Below are positions 9,815 to 19,282 of a stretch of DNA of 64,000 nt, piece after piece. Under the pieces are notes generated by a model. The model saw only the letters and a program-made list of their open reading frames with translations, did no database searches and had not been told where the DNA came from. The number at the start of each line of letters is the position of its first letter. The stretch's first letter is position 1. A program made the position numbers and the translations under genes. This stretch comes from Ochrobactrum chromiisoli (GTDB lineage: Bacteria > Pseudomonadota > Alphaproteobacteria > Rhizobiales > Rhizobiaceae): positions 806,001 through 870,000 of the forward strand of contig NZ_JAPHAV010000001.1 in the NCBI RefSeq assembly GCF_026241335.1. Reading direction: 5' to 3'.

Positions 9815-9957
9815 TGTTTTCTCCTGAAAGTGAGCGTTTGCCGTCGGTGCTCACCTGTGTGAATGGCTGTTTTTCAATTTTCCGTATGCAAAGCATCGCA
9901 ACGCCACTTAAGCCGATAAAGGCGCGTTGGACAATTTCAAATTGCTGATGGTTGAAG

Positions 9958-10743
9958 TTAGTCGAGCCGGACCTGTCCTGAGACTGCTTTGCCGTTCTGC
10001 ACCAGTGTATAATCGATCATGGCACCTTCGCTGGCTTTTCCCTGCAATGTTGCAATGAAACGCTTTTGGTCAGAGGCCTCATCGGGTGTTGTTTCAGACA
10101 AGTTGAACTGCTCGCTGCCGACAAAAAGCTCTGCGGGTGCTTGGCTATCCGGCACTGAAATATCGAAAATGGCTTTGTTCTCTTCGCGCCTTGCGGCGGC
10201 GACACCAAATTCTGGCGTGGCAGGGGATGGCAATCGGTCAAAGGCCGTTTCAACAATCGTGCTCGCAGCGATGGCTTGCGGTGATTGTTCTGCCGCTTTT
10301 GTGGAAAGCGGGAAGTCAAACTCTGCCTGCACAGGAATGCAGATGTTATGGCAGACGCCAAGAAAGACATTTCCCTTGAGCTGCTTTTCACCGGGTTTTA
10401 CGGTGAATGTCAGCGGTAAAGATACAGGATTCTTATAGCCGATACCGCCTTCATCACCAGCGCCAAAGCTCACAGGTGCAGGGAATTCGATGCGCGCGTG
10501 CGCATCGCCGTCAACATTGAGCTGCGGCGGCACACCGGCATCGCCCGGATTGCGCCAATAGGTTTTCCAGCCCGGATTAAGATCAATCTGCAAAGCCCCG
10601 CGCAGCCCATCTGCTGTGTTGGTTTCGTCGAGGATAACCCGAACCCTGCCGCCCGGCGTTTCCGTCCATGCGGACGTAGCACTGTGCGCTGGTGCGCCTG
10701 CGGCCAGAACGACGGCGATGATCAGAAAACGACATAATTTCAT
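9958..10743 (-). CDS. Periplasmic protein with DsbD N-terminal-like domain
   Basis: 261 residues with a signal peptide (MKLCRFLIIAVVLAAGAPAHS). The mature part matches the DsbD-alpha/DUF-type domain that receives electrons in the periplasm: WKTYWRNPGDAGVPP, then a cysteine pair in FLGVCHNICIPVQAEF. The membrane core and thioredoxin domain of a full DsbD are absent, and no CcdA neighbour is present. It probably takes part in periplasmic thiol handling (copper resistance or cytochrome maturation), but the partner is unknown. Confidence 0.75.
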   Translation of the reverse strand: MKLCRFLIIAVVLAAGAPAHSATSAWTETPGGRVRVILDETNTADGLRGALQIDLNPGWKTYWRNPGDAGVPPQLNVDGDAHARIEFPAPVSFGAGDEGGIGYKNPVSLPLTFTVKPGEKQLKGNVFLGVCHNICIPVQAEFDFPLSTKAAEQSPQAIAASTIVETAFDRLPSPATPEFGVAAARREENKAIFDISVPDSQAPAELFVGSEQFNLSETTPDEASDQKRFIATLQGKASEGAMIDYTLVQNGKAVSGQVRLD

Positions 10744-10816
10744 ATGGTGAGATTGATAGAAAATCGTGTCGTTATCAAGGCTTAAGATGTTGTTCGCAAG
10801 AATTGATGTCCGAAAT

Positions 10817-11290
10817 TCAGATTTTGAATATCAGGTTTTTGAAAACAGACAATATGATGAGAACGCCCAGGGCCATATGCAACAGGAGGGCAATATTGGA
10901 GATGGATCGAAGTTTATTGTAATCAGCAAATTTTGCATTGATCTCAGCATCCGGCACCGGATTACGCCAAAGATAGAGCGCAAAGCCATAATTGCCGCGT
11001 GTCATTGTGACGATATAATAGAGGTCAGATACGTCGCCAATAATCTGCGTCATCGCTGGACTTTGTCTGATGAAGTCGATCAGTCGAGAGAGTTTTATTT
11101 GTGCATAAATGGCATAAAGAACGAAGACTATTACCGAGCTTATTATGATGTATGCCAACATGCCAGAATTCTTCTTAATTTCCAGATTGGGCAAATCCGG
11201 TTGAAATCGACCCAAGAGGGCTTTTGATAAACTTTGTACGAAATTCGTTGTCATTTCGTATAGTCTTGCTACCTTCTCAGCTATGAACAT
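10817..11290 (-). CDS. Hypothetical membrane protein
   Basis: Up to 157 residues, not assigned to a family. Two hydrophobic segments are visible: [20 protein letters not shown] (about residues 44-63) and [19 protein letters not shown] near the C-terminus. The loop between them is polar and aromatic. The start is uncertain: ATG 11290 overlaps the start of the divergent yqgE, while ATG 11254 (MTTNFVQ) would leave a 28-bp gap. Neither has a clear ribosome binding site. Confidence 0.6.
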   Translation of the reverse strand: MFIAEKVARLYEMTTNFVQSLSKALLGRFQPDLPNLEIKKNSGMLAYIIISSVIVFVLYAIYAQIKLSRLIDFIRQSPAMTQIIGDVSDLYYIVTMTRGNYGFALYLWRNPVPDAEINAKFADYNKLRSISNIALLLHMALGVLIILSVFKNLIFKI

Positions 11291-11885
11291 TCTCAGGAAG
11301 CCAAATCAGGAGCAGGGTTTCTTGAATGGGCAATTCCTGCTCGCCATGCCCGGAATGAGCGACGAGCGCTTTGCGCGCTCGGTTGTTTATATCTGTGCGC
11401 ATTCGGAAGAGGGGGCTATGGGATTGATTATCAATCAGCTTCAGCCCGTTGGTTTTCCTGATCTTCTTCGACAGATTGGTGTGATTGACGATGATGATCT
11501 GATCGTGCTGCCTGAGCGCGCGCAAAATATGATCGTCCGCAATGGTGGCCCTGTGGATCAAACACGTGGCTTCGTTTTGCACACCGATGATTTTATGGTG
11601 GATTCGACAATGCCGGTCGCCGAAGATGTGTGTCTTACAGCAACCGTTGACATTTTGCGTGCCATTTATGGCGGCAAAGGTCCCGCACAGGCTTTGATGA
11701 CGCTTGGCTATTCGGGTTGGGCACCGGGGCAACTTGATGCAGAATTTGCGGGGAATGGCTGGCTGGCATGCCCTGCGCCAATGGACATGCTTTTTGACAG
11801 CGATATTACCGGCAAATACGACCGGCTGATGACCCATATGGGCATCGACATGACACGGCTCGTTTCCGAAGCCGGTCACGCCTGA
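11283..11885 (+). CDS. yqgE: YqgE/AlgH family protein (UPF0301)
   Basis: 200-residue UPF0301 protein. The family hallmarks are [36 protein letters not shown] split through the N-terminus and [21 protein letters not shown] in the second half. The function is not established; AlgH affects alginate and stress traits in Pseudomonas. The alternative start TTG 11322, behind AGGAGCAGGG, would remove 13 residues. The 200-residue form equals the length I recall for the Brucella homologue. Confidence 0.9.
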   Translation: MNILRKPNQEQGFLNGQFLLAMPGMSDERFARSVVYICAHSEEGAMGLIINQLQPVGFPDLLRQIGVIDDDDLIVLPERAQNMIVRNGGPVDQTRGFVLHTDDFMVDSTMPVAEDVCLTATVDILRAIYGGKGPAQALMTLGYSGWAPGQLDAEFAGNGWLACPAPMDMLFDSDITGKYDRLMTHMGIDMTRLVSEAGHA

Positions 11886-11901
11886 ACATTCTCCGTACAG
11901 A

Positions 11902-14799
11902 TTACGCCGCTGTTGCTTCCTGCTGATCTTTGATCATGCGCGTTGCATCTTCGCGGCTGGATGGTTCTCCGAACATGAAGCTTTGCACATATTCACACCC
12001 CATCTGGCGCAGTTGCAACGCGTCACTCTCGCTGTCGACGCCTTCGGTTACGACTGCAAGTCCGAGATCATGCGCCATGCTGACGATAGAGCGCAGCAGC
12101 GTGGTCTTTTGCGGCTGATCACCTTTGACGAATGAACGGTCGATCTTGATGATGTCGAACGGGAAGCGGGTGAGATAGGCAAGCGATGAATAGCCGGTGC
12201 CAAAATCATCAAGCGAAAGACCGACGCCCATCGTCTTGAGGCGTGCAAGCACATGAGCGGACTGTTCCGGGTTTTCCATCAGCACGGATTCGGTCAGTTC
12301 CAGCTTGAGACTGCCCGGTGTGAGGTGAATGCGCGAGAGGACCGAACGCATATCATTGATCAGGTCTTGCCGGATAAGCTGGGTGCTCGACAGGTTCACG
12401 GAGACGAACAGATCGAGTTTTGGAAACTGTTCCTGCCAGGCAAACAGATCTTCCGCAGCGCGTTCAATTGCAAACAGGCCAAGCTGCACGATAAGGCCTG
12501 AATTTTCGGCAATCGGAATGAATTCCGATGGAGAGATGGAACCGCGGCGCGGGTGTTCCCAGCGCATCAGCGCTTCAAAACCTGCAATTGTACCTTCGTC
12601 CAGCCGCACGATTGGCTGGTAGACGATATTGATTTCATCGCGTTCAAGCGCACGGCGCAAATCGGATTCCAGTTGCAGCTTGTCGCTACCGATTGCACGG
12701 AATGCCGGGCGGAATGGCTCAATACGGTCGCCGCCAAAACGCTTGGCCTGATGCATCGCCAGTTCGGCGTCTTTTACAAAATCTTCTGCGGAAGCAGCCG
12801 TTTTGGTCCATGTGATCAGGCCGACTGAGGCTGTGAGCACGATTTCGCGTTTTGCATAGGCAATGGGTGAGCGCACGGCCTGACGCAATGCTTCTGCAAA
12901 GGCAGCAATATGGCCCGGATCGCTTTCAGAGGCCAAAAGCAGACCAAACTGATCGGAAGAAAGACGTGAAAGTGTGTCCTGTGGCTTCATAATGCGCGAC
13001 AGGCGGCGCGAGATCGTAAGCAGAATCGTGTCGCCGGCCGACATACCGAGGCTGTCATTGACCTGCTTGAAACGGTCTATGTCGATGATGAAGACGGTCG
13101 GGTGCAGGTTGCTCTCGCCGCGTGCCATGTTCATCACATTGCTGAGACGATCAAGGAAGAGTTCGCGATTGGGCAGTCCCGTCAGATTGTCATGCACGGC
13201 ATCATGCAAAAGGCGTTCTTCGGCCTTTTTCTGTTCAGTTACATTGATGAGCGTACCGACACAGCGAACGATTTCGCCGTCTGAACCGATGACGGGGCGT
13301 GCGCGCAGCGCATACCAGTGATAGTGGCCGTCATTGGCGCGCAGTCGGAAAATCTGGCCGATGCGGCCGCGCCGGTTTTCAAGAATGGCATCAAGCGTGG
13401 AACGGAACCGATCACGATCATCAGCGTGCATGGCTGGCAACCAGTTGCGCACTGGGCCTTGCAGAGAGCTGGCCGTGTTTCCGAGATAGTTGGCAATATC
13501 GGGCGTGGTGACAACGCGGTCGCGCGGCACGTCCCAGTCCCAGACGATGTCGCCCGCACCGATGACGGCCAGTGCCTGACGCTCCATATCAGAGAGCAGC
13601 CCCTGATGAAGCGCACCACCGGAAAAGGCGTGTTGCATGACGGTAAAGCCAATAAGCAGCACAATCAGCACCAGACCGCCACCAAGCGCGGGCTGAATAA
13701 TATCATTGTCGAGCTGGCCGGATACCGTCATCCACGCGCCAAGCAGCCATATCAGTATGAGCAGCCATGCCGGAATGAGCATCACCGCTCGATCATAGCC
13801 TTTGACCGCAAGATAACCGATGATACAGATGCCCGAGGCCACAGTGAGCGCCAAAGATATGCGTGCAATGCCAGAAGCCACCGGCGGATCGAAGACCGCA
13901 ACCCCTGCCAGCGCGATCAGGCCAAGCACCCATGTCACAGCGCCATAGCTGAAATGGTCGTGCCATCGGTTAAGATTGAGATAGGTAAACAGGAAGATCA
14001 CCAAAGAGGCGGCAAGGGCGACTTCCGTACCCGCTCGCCAGACCTGCTCGTTTCCGGGCGAGATCTCCATCAGCTTGTTCCAGAAGCCGAAATCCACGCA
14101 GATATAGGCAAGTACAGCCCATGCAAGGGCAGCTGTTGCAGGAAACAGCGATGTTCCTTTGACAACAAACAGGATTGTGAGAAACAGAGCCAGAAGACCG
14201 GAAATTCCAAGCAGAATGCCGCGGTAAAGCGTGTAGGAATTAACCGCATCCTTGTAAGCTTCCGGCTCCCACAGATAGAGCTGGGGCAGATTATGGGACG
14301 ACAATTCGGCAACAAAGGTTACAACAGTGCCGGGATTGAGTGTGATGCGGAAAACATCAGCATCGGCACTGGGTTGCCGGTCAAGCGCAAAGCCTTCGCT
14401 GGGCGTAATCGACGCAATACGTGGCGAACCAAGATCCGGCCAGATGACACCCGAACCAACCAGTCGGAAATGCGGCGCAACAATCAGCCGGTCGATCTGT
14501 TCATCGGTTGGATTGGCAATCGAAAATGCCGCCCAGTCGCCTGACGCATTGGAATTGGGGTCGGCCTGCACCTCGATGCGGCGAACAATGCCATCAGCAC
14601 CCGGTGCGGTTGAAACCTGCACGCTCTCACCCTGATTGCGCAGCAGTTCCACAGCGCGCGAAAGGTCAAGGGCGGTATCTTCCTTGGAAATCTTGATCGG
14701 TTCAACCGCAAAAGCATGAACCGCAGAACAGGTTACAATGACGATCAGCGCTGCAAAACGTGTGAGAGCTGAAAAAAACCTGTCTGTAAAACCATTCAC
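11902..14799 (-). CDS. bpdA: Membrane PAS-GGDEF-EAL protein, c-di-GMP phosphodiesterase (BpdA-like)
   Basis: 965 residues, starting at GTG 14799. Domains: signal peptide (1-31), a periplasmic domain to about 185, a 7-helix membrane region (about 193-390), PAS with PAC (about 400-525), GGDEF (about 530-690) and EAL (about 705-955). The GGDEF motif is degenerate, SSDQF at 614-618, so cyclase activity is unlikely. The EAL domain keeps its catalytic set: EAL 742-744, N802, E834, DD 864-865, K885, E919, Q939. It should therefore hydrolyse c-di-GMP. Position and spacing to the second EAL gene match what I recall of Brucella bpdA (BMEI1453). It overlaps the GNAT gene by 4 bp. Confidence 0.88.
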   Translation of the reverse strand: MNGFTDRFFSALTRFAALIVIVTCSAVHAFAVEPIKISKEDTALDLSRAVELLRNQGESVQVSTAPGADGIVRRIEVQADPNSNASGDWAAFSIANPTDEQIDRLIVAPHFRLVGSGVIWPDLGSPRIASITPSEGFALDRQPSADADVFRITLNPGTVVTFVAELSSHNLPQLYLWEPEAYKDAVNSYTLYRGILLGISGLLALFLTILFVVKGTSLFPATAALAWAVLAYICVDFGFWNKLMEISPGNEQVWRAGTEVALAASLVIFLFTYLNLNRWHDHFSYGAVTWVLGLIALAGVAVFDPPVASGIARISLALTVASGICIIGYLAVKGYDRAVMLIPAWLLILIWLLGAWMTVSGQLDNDIIQPALGGGLVLIVLLIGFTVMQHAFSGGALHQGLLSDMERQALAVIGAGDIVWDWDVPRDRVVTTPDIANYLGNTASSLQGPVRNWLPAMHADDRDRFRSTLDAILENRRGRIGQIFRLRANDGHYHWYALRARPVIGSDGEIVRCVGTLINVTEQKKAEERLLHDAVHDNLTGLPNRELFLDRLSNVMNMARGESNLHPTVFIIDIDRFKQVNDSLGMSAGDTILLTISRRLSRIMKPQDTLSRLSSDQFGLLLASESDPGHIAAFAEALRQAVRSPIAYAKREIVLTASVGLITWTKTAASAEDFVKDAELAMHQAKRFGGDRIEPFRPAFRAIGSDKLQLESDLRRALERDEINIVYQPIVRLDEGTIAGFEALMRWEHPRRGSISPSEFIPIAENSGLIVQLGLFAIERAAEDLFAWQEQFPKLDLFVSVNLSSTQLIRQDLINDMRSVLSRIHLTPGSLKLELTESVLMENPEQSAHVLARLKTMGVGLSLDDFGTGYSSLAYLTRFPFDIIKIDRSFVKGDQPQKTTLLRSIVSMAHDLGLAVVTEGVDSESDALQLRQMGCEYVQSFMFGEPSSREDATRMIKDQQEATAA

Positions 14800-15401
14800 G
14801 AGCGTTCAACCTTGCCATTGATCATGCGTAAATCGCTTTCTATCAGAGCAAATAACAGGTGATCCTGCCAGAAGCCGTTTATCTTGAGATAGGAGCGCAA
14901 CAGTCCTTCTCTCTGAAATCCGGCTTTTTCGAGAAGCCGTATCGAACGAACATTATGGGGAATACAGGCAGCTTCAATCCGGTGCAACCTTAGTTCCCCG
15001 AATGCGAAGGGGATAACCAAAGATAGCGCTTCGGCCATATAGCCTTTACCCGCTGATGAAACGCCGCTCCAATACCCGATCATGCCGCTTTGCCCAACGC
15101 CGCGCCGGATATTGCCAAGGGTTATACCGCCAAGCAGCTGGTTGTCTTTGTTATGAAAAATAAAAAATGGAAAGCCGGTGCCATCTGACATTTCTTCCTG
15201 GACTCGCCGCAACCGATAGCGAAATGCACCTTTCGTGAGATCATCATCAGCCCAGGTCGGCTCCCATGGCGTGAGAAAAGCACGGCTCTGCTCACGCACA
15301 CTGGCCCAACTGGCAAAATCGCTCATCAACGGCTCGCGCAGATAAATCCGCGGCCCACGAAGAATTGACGGATTGCTGCGCCGGAATGGCAGGCCGATCA
15401 T
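14796..15401 (-). CDS. GNAT family N-acetyltransferase (RimJ/RimL-like)
   Basis: 201-residue acetyltransferase of the RimJ/RimL type. The acetyl-CoA-binding region is GYWSGVSSAGKGYMAEAL, followed by the family pattern HRIEAACIPHNVRSIRLLEKAGFQREG. It could acetylate a ribosomal protein N-terminus or another amine; the target is not deducible. AGGAA precedes the ATG. Its stop overlaps the GTG of the bpdA-like gene, so the two are likely co-translated. Confidence 0.88.
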   Translation of the reverse strand: MIGLPFRRSNPSILRGPRIYLREPLMSDFASWASVREQSRAFLTPWEPTWADDDLTKGAFRYRLRRVQEEMSDGTGFPFFIFHNKDNQLLGGITLGNIRRGVGQSGMIGYWSGVSSAGKGYMAEALSLVIPFAFGELRLHRIEAACIPHNVRSIRLLEKAGFQREGLLRSYLKINGFWQDHLLFALIESDLRMINGKVERS

Positions 15402-15489
15402 GCGGGTTCCTGTGTTTATAAAGCAGCTGGTGAACAGGGCAAAAGGGCTTTCCGTAGAATGAGTTCACAAAACCCTGCTGCCTTATCGC

Positions 15490-16782
15490 TTAAACTGCAA
15501 TCTTTCGCGTATGTGCGCTGGTCGAAAGCGCATCGGTGAGTCCTTCAAAGCTCATCAGACGCCCAACCGGACCAACGCCTGCAATCGTCGGCTTGTTATC
15601 AAGGAACAGGCGTCCTGCAAGATCGCTCAGCCGCTCAGGCGTGATGAGCGACAAACGATCCATCAGCTCGCTGTTTGGCACGGGACGGCCATAGAGCAAA
15701 AACTGACGAGCGATCTGACCGGCACGGCTCGCCGCACTTTCCTGCGACATCAAAAGGCTTGCGCTGTATTGCGCGCGTGCGCGGTTCACTTCTTCAATGC
15801 TTATGGAATCGGCTGCTTTGTGCAGCTCATCAATGATAACCGGAAGCAGTTCAACCAGTTCATCACGGCCCGTCGCGGCATGAATGCCGAACAGGCCTGT
15901 GTCGGAGAAGCCCCAATGAAAAGCATAAACAGAATAGCACAGGCCACGCTTTTCGCGCACTTCCTGAAACAGACGTGAGGACATTCCACCGCCAAGGATC
16001 ATGGAAAGGAGCTGGGAGGCATAAAAATCGCGCACATGATAGGCGCGGCCTTCAAAGCCGATCAAAACCTGCGCATCCATCAATTCGCGATTTTCGCGGA
16101 AATCGCCGCCAACATAAGTCGCAAGGTCAAGCGTTGGCGCAGTGTTATGCGCACGAAAACCACCAAGGCGCTTTTCAACTTCTTTTACAAACGCATCATG
16201 GTCGACGCCGCCTGCAGCCGTTACCACCATGCGGTCTGCGCTGTATTGCTCATCGATATATTGGCGCAAGTTGTCGGATGTGAATGACATGACCGTTTCC
16301 GGTTCGCCCAAAATAGCGCGCCCGATCGGCTGGTGGCGATAAGCGGTTTCAGAAAAGCGGTCGAAGACGATGTCATCAGGTGTATCATGTGCCGCGCCGA
16401 TCTCCTGCAGGATCACCTGCTTCTCGCGCTCAAGTTCCGCCTCATCAAATTTGGAAGCGGTCAAAATGTCAGCGAGAATATCGATGGCCAAAGGCATGTC
16501 TTTGCGAAGAACACGCGCGTAATAGGATGTGGTCTCCACGCTTGTCGCGGCATTGATTTCGCCGCCGACATTTTCAATGTCTGAGGCGATCTGCCAGGCA
16601 GAACGCTTTTCTGTGCCTTTGAAGGCCATATGCTCAAGCAAATGGGCGATGCCATGCCGATCCGGAGCTTCGTTTCTTGCGCCCGCCTTAACCCAGATAC
16701 CCAGTGCAACACTTTCGATATGCGGCATGTTATCCGTTACAATGGTCAGACCATTGGAAAGACGCGTTACTTCAACACCCAT
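15490..16782 (-). CDS. M16 family zinc peptidase (processing-peptidase-like)
   Basis: 430 residues from ATG 16782 (MGVEVTR). The inverted zinc motif HxxEH is visible as HLLEHMAFKGTEKR with the downstream glutamate region, so this is the catalytically competent type related to the mitochondrial processing peptidase beta subunit. GGAG sits about 10 nt upstream of the ATG; a TTG at 16788 is an alternative. It follows thrC on the same strand after about 50 bp, a pairing common in Rhizobiales. Confidence 0.92.
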   Translation of the reverse strand: MGVEVTRLSNGLTIVTDNMPHIESVALGIWVKAGARNEAPDRHGIAHLLEHMAFKGTEKRSAWQIASDIENVGGEINAATSVETTSYYARVLRKDMPLAIDILADILTASKFDEAELEREKQVILQEIGAAHDTPDDIVFDRFSETAYRHQPIGRAILGEPETVMSFTSDNLRQYIDEQYSADRMVVTAAGGVDHDAFVKEVEKRLGGFRAHNTAPTLDLATYVGGDFRENRELMDAQVLIGFEGRAYHVRDFYASQLLSMILGGGMSSRLFQEVREKRGLCYSVYAFHWGFSDTGLFGIHAATGRDELVELLPVIIDELHKAADSISIEEVNRARAQYSASLLMSQESAASRAGQIARQFLLYGRPVPNSELMDRLSLITPERLSDLAGRLFLDNKPTIAGVGPVGRLMSFEGLTDALSTSAHTRKIAV

Positions 16783-16835
16783 TAGCAAAATGCTCCCTAA
16801 TTCCCGTTCTTATTCTCTTCAAAGAGCCTTCACAC

Positions 16836-18227
16836 TTATGCTCGAGAATGACGGCGAACATATTCTTCCACGATTTTCAAGTCGTTGTGAAGAACTGTGA
16901 AGCTTTCTTTTCGATCCATAAGGTCTGAAAGCCACCCAGGCAGTGCTGGTGTAATACCGCTTGCAGCCTTTACAGCATCGGGGAATTTGGCCGGATGCGC
17001 GGTGGCCAATACCACCATTGGTGCAGTGCCGGACACTTTTTCGCGAGCGACCTTAACGGCAATCGCCGAATGCGGATCAAGCAGATAGCCATCGTCGTTG
17101 AGAACGGACTTGATGATTTTTGCGGTTTCCTCGACGGTTGAACGCCCTGCAGAAAATGCGCCGCGAATTGCGGCAAGTGGCTTTTCAGAGATCGTGAAGC
17201 CACCTGATTGCTTCAGACTTTCCATCAGGCCGCGAACAGCACTTGCATCACGATCATGTGCTTCGAACAGCAAACGCTCAAAATTAGACGAAACTTGGAT
17301 GTCCATTGATGGCGATGTCGTCTGTTCGACGCCGCGCATTTCATATGCGCCGTTTTCCAGCGTACGCGCAAGAATGTCATTATCATTGGTGGCAATGATG
17401 AGCTGATCAATGGGCAAACCCATTTTCTTTGCAACAAAGCCTGCGAAAATATCGCCGAAATTGCCGGTTGGCACGGTAAACGAAACGGCACGATCCGGCG
17501 CGCCAAGACTCAGTGCTGCGGTGAAGTAATAGACAATCTGGGGCATGATGCGTGCCCAGTTGATTGAATTCACCCCGGAAAGCGAAATGGCATCGCGAAA
17601 TTGCAAATCATTGAACATGCCCTTGACCAAATTTTGGCAGTCATCGAAGTTGCCTTCGATGGAAAGGGCATGAACATTGGAAAACCCGGAACTCGTCATC
17701 TGGCGCTGCTGCACCGGGGATACGCGGCCATTGGGGAAGAGAATGAATATATCGGTGTTGTCACGGCCGCCAAATGCTTCAATGGCGGCACCGCCGGTAT
17801 CGCCGGAAGTCGCTCCCACGATTGTCGCACGTTCGCCGCGCTGTGCCAGAACATAATCCATCATACGGGCCAGCAGCTGCATGGCGACGTCTTTGAAAGC
17901 CAGCGTCGGACCGTGAAACAGTTCAAGAATGAATTCGTTCGACCCTGTCTGAACCAGCGGGCAGACTGCGTCATGACGGAAAGAACCATAGGCCTCGCGC
18001 ACCATGCGTTCAAAATCGGCCTGCGGAATTTCACCATTGATGAAGGGAGTGAGCACGGCCAGCGCGATATCCACATAGGATTTTCCACGCAGATCACGAA
18101 TTTGATCGGGCGTGAATTGCTGATAGTTCTGCGGAAGATAGAGACCACCATCACGGGCAAGTCCGGCGAGCAAAGCATCGCTGAACCCCAGAACAGGTGC
18201 TTCGCCGCGTGTGCTGATATATTTCAT
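16836..18227 (-). CDS. thrC: Threonine synthase
   Basis: 463-residue PLP enzyme converting O-phosphohomoserine to threonine. The PLP lysine lies in TLAFKDVAMQ and the phosphate-binding glycine block in VGATSGDTGGAAIEAF. The N-terminal MKYISTRG is typical of the family, which supports ATG 18227; ATG 18242 would add five residues and is equally possible by context. It is first of the minus-strand run thrC-M16 peptidase. Confidence 0.95.
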   Translation of the reverse strand: MKYISTRGEAPVLGFSDALLAGLARDGGLYLPQNYQQFTPDQIRDLRGKSYVDIALAVLTPFINGEIPQADFERMVREAYGSFRHDAVCPLVQTGSNEFILELFHGPTLAFKDVAMQLLARMMDYVLAQRGERATIVGATSGDTGGAAIEAFGGRDNTDIFILFPNGRVSPVQQRQMTSSGFSNVHALSIEGNFDDCQNLVKGMFNDLQFRDAISLSGVNSINWARIMPQIVYYFTAALSLGAPDRAVSFTVPTGNFGDIFAGFVAKKMGLPIDQLIIATNDNDILARTLENGAYEMRGVEQTTSPSMDIQVSSNFERLLFEAHDRDASAVRGLMESLKQSGGFTISEKPLAAIRGAFSAGRSTVEETAKIIKSVLNDDGYLLDPHSAIAVKVAREKVSGTAPMVVLATAHPAKFPDAVKAASGITPALPGWLSDLMDRKESFTVLHNDLKIVEEYVRRHSRA

Positions 18228-18423
18228 CTTAAGGGCCTTCATTTCGGATCGAGGCGGATTTTAACCGTTGAATGCAATAGAGCCTCCCTAAAAAAGCCGC
18301 AAGAATTAAAGTATCCTTTGAAGGGTGGGGTTGCTCTTGACGATAAAAAACGGGAAAACACCCTCACACTGTGCATTGCATAGTGGTATAGAACAGGTCG
18401 ATCAGTGCAGGGAAGCCCGGTTT

Positions 18424-18990
18424 ATGCAGAAACCAATACAGAATCGTTCATCGTTGTTACCAGTCTTTGCAACGATTTTGCTCGCAGCACTTGCAGGCTG
18501 CACAACGAGCGGCACGCAGAAAACAGCCGACGGATCGCTTACCGAAGCTGGTCAGCCGCGCATCAAGGAATCGGAGCTGCGCGCTTTTTGCCCCACCGTT
18601 TCGCTGCGTGAAGGCACGGCCTATTTCAATACCTATGAAAAGGGTGGCGACAAGGATGCAAGCCGCGTCATCTATCAGGCAGCTTTGACTGACACCACGC
18701 GCGCCTGCCAATATGCTGACGGAACCATCAATCTTGATGTTGCCGCTGCCGGCAAGGTCGTCCCCGGCCCGAAATACAAGAGCGGCAATATCACTATGCC
18801 GATTCGTGTTGCCGTGGTTGAGGGTGGCAAGGTTATCTATTCCAAGCTGCACAAGCAGACTGTGAATGTTTCGAGTGGCGGTGCGACGCAATTCGTCTTC
18901 AACGACAAGGCGATTTCGATCCCAACGGCAAGCGCACAAAGCGTGCAGATTTTTGTCGGCTTCGATGAAGGGCCTTACAATACGAAGTAA
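18424..18990 (+). CDS. Putative outer-surface lipoprotein
   Basis: 188 residues from ATG 18424. The N-terminus is a lipoprotein signal: positive start (MQKPIQNR), hydrophobic core and lipobox LAGC, with mature Cys-Thr-Thr. The mature domain contains VSLREGTAYFNTYEKGGDKDA and later GATQFVFNDKAISIP, a pattern of small beta-rich Rhizobiales lipoproteins of unknown function. It is divergent from thrC and ends before a long perfect hairpin. Confidence 0.82.
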   Translation: MQKPIQNRSSLLPVFATILLAALAGCTTSGTQKTADGSLTEAGQPRIKESELRAFCPTVSLREGTAYFNTYEKGGDKDASRVIYQAALTDTTRACQYADGTINLDVAAAGKVVPGPKYKSGNITMPIRVAVVEGGKVIYSKLHKQTVNVSSGGATQFVFNDKAISIPTASAQSVQIFVGFDEGPYNTK

Positions 18991-19021
18991 GCCGGATTGG
19001 AATTTAATAGATTGAATTTTG

Positions 19022-19056
19022 ACAAACGGCTTATGATTTTACCATAAGCCGTTTGT
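19022..19056. terminator. Perfect 14-bp stem-loop between lipoprotein and EAL genes
   Basis: Arms ACAAACGGCTTATG (19022-19035) and CATAAGCCGTTTGT (19043-19056) with a 7-nt loop. A T-rich stretch flanks it on both sides. It is probably the terminator of the lipoprotein gene. The remaining gap to 19282 is AT-rich and must carry the promoter of the following EAL gene; no clear -35/-10 pair was recognised. Confidence 0.75.
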
Positions 19057-19282
19057 ATTATAGAAGCAGCTTTTAGACGTTGTTCTATTCTTAAGCATGT
19101 TTCACTTTTCTTTTTGTATTTTCGGCGTTTAGTCGATTTATTAATTTTGATGAACGGTAATACAATCATTCTGTATTGCTTCCGGCGTCAGGTAATATGA
19201 GCTGGAACTATGAAAGTGCATTACAGAACGATGGTAATATTTTACGGCTTGTTCATTTTTTAAGTTTGGTAAGGCGGTTTTA

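Noticed and set aside
10766-11227. + strand frame opposite the hypothetical membrane protein
   Set aside because: The minus frame has two clear helices; the plus frame is charged and without features. The choice is less certain than for other shadows.
13318-14544. 408-codon open frame on + strand inside the bpdA-like gene
   Set aside because: Antisense shadow of well-conserved PAS and membrane regions; no start site or recognisable family.
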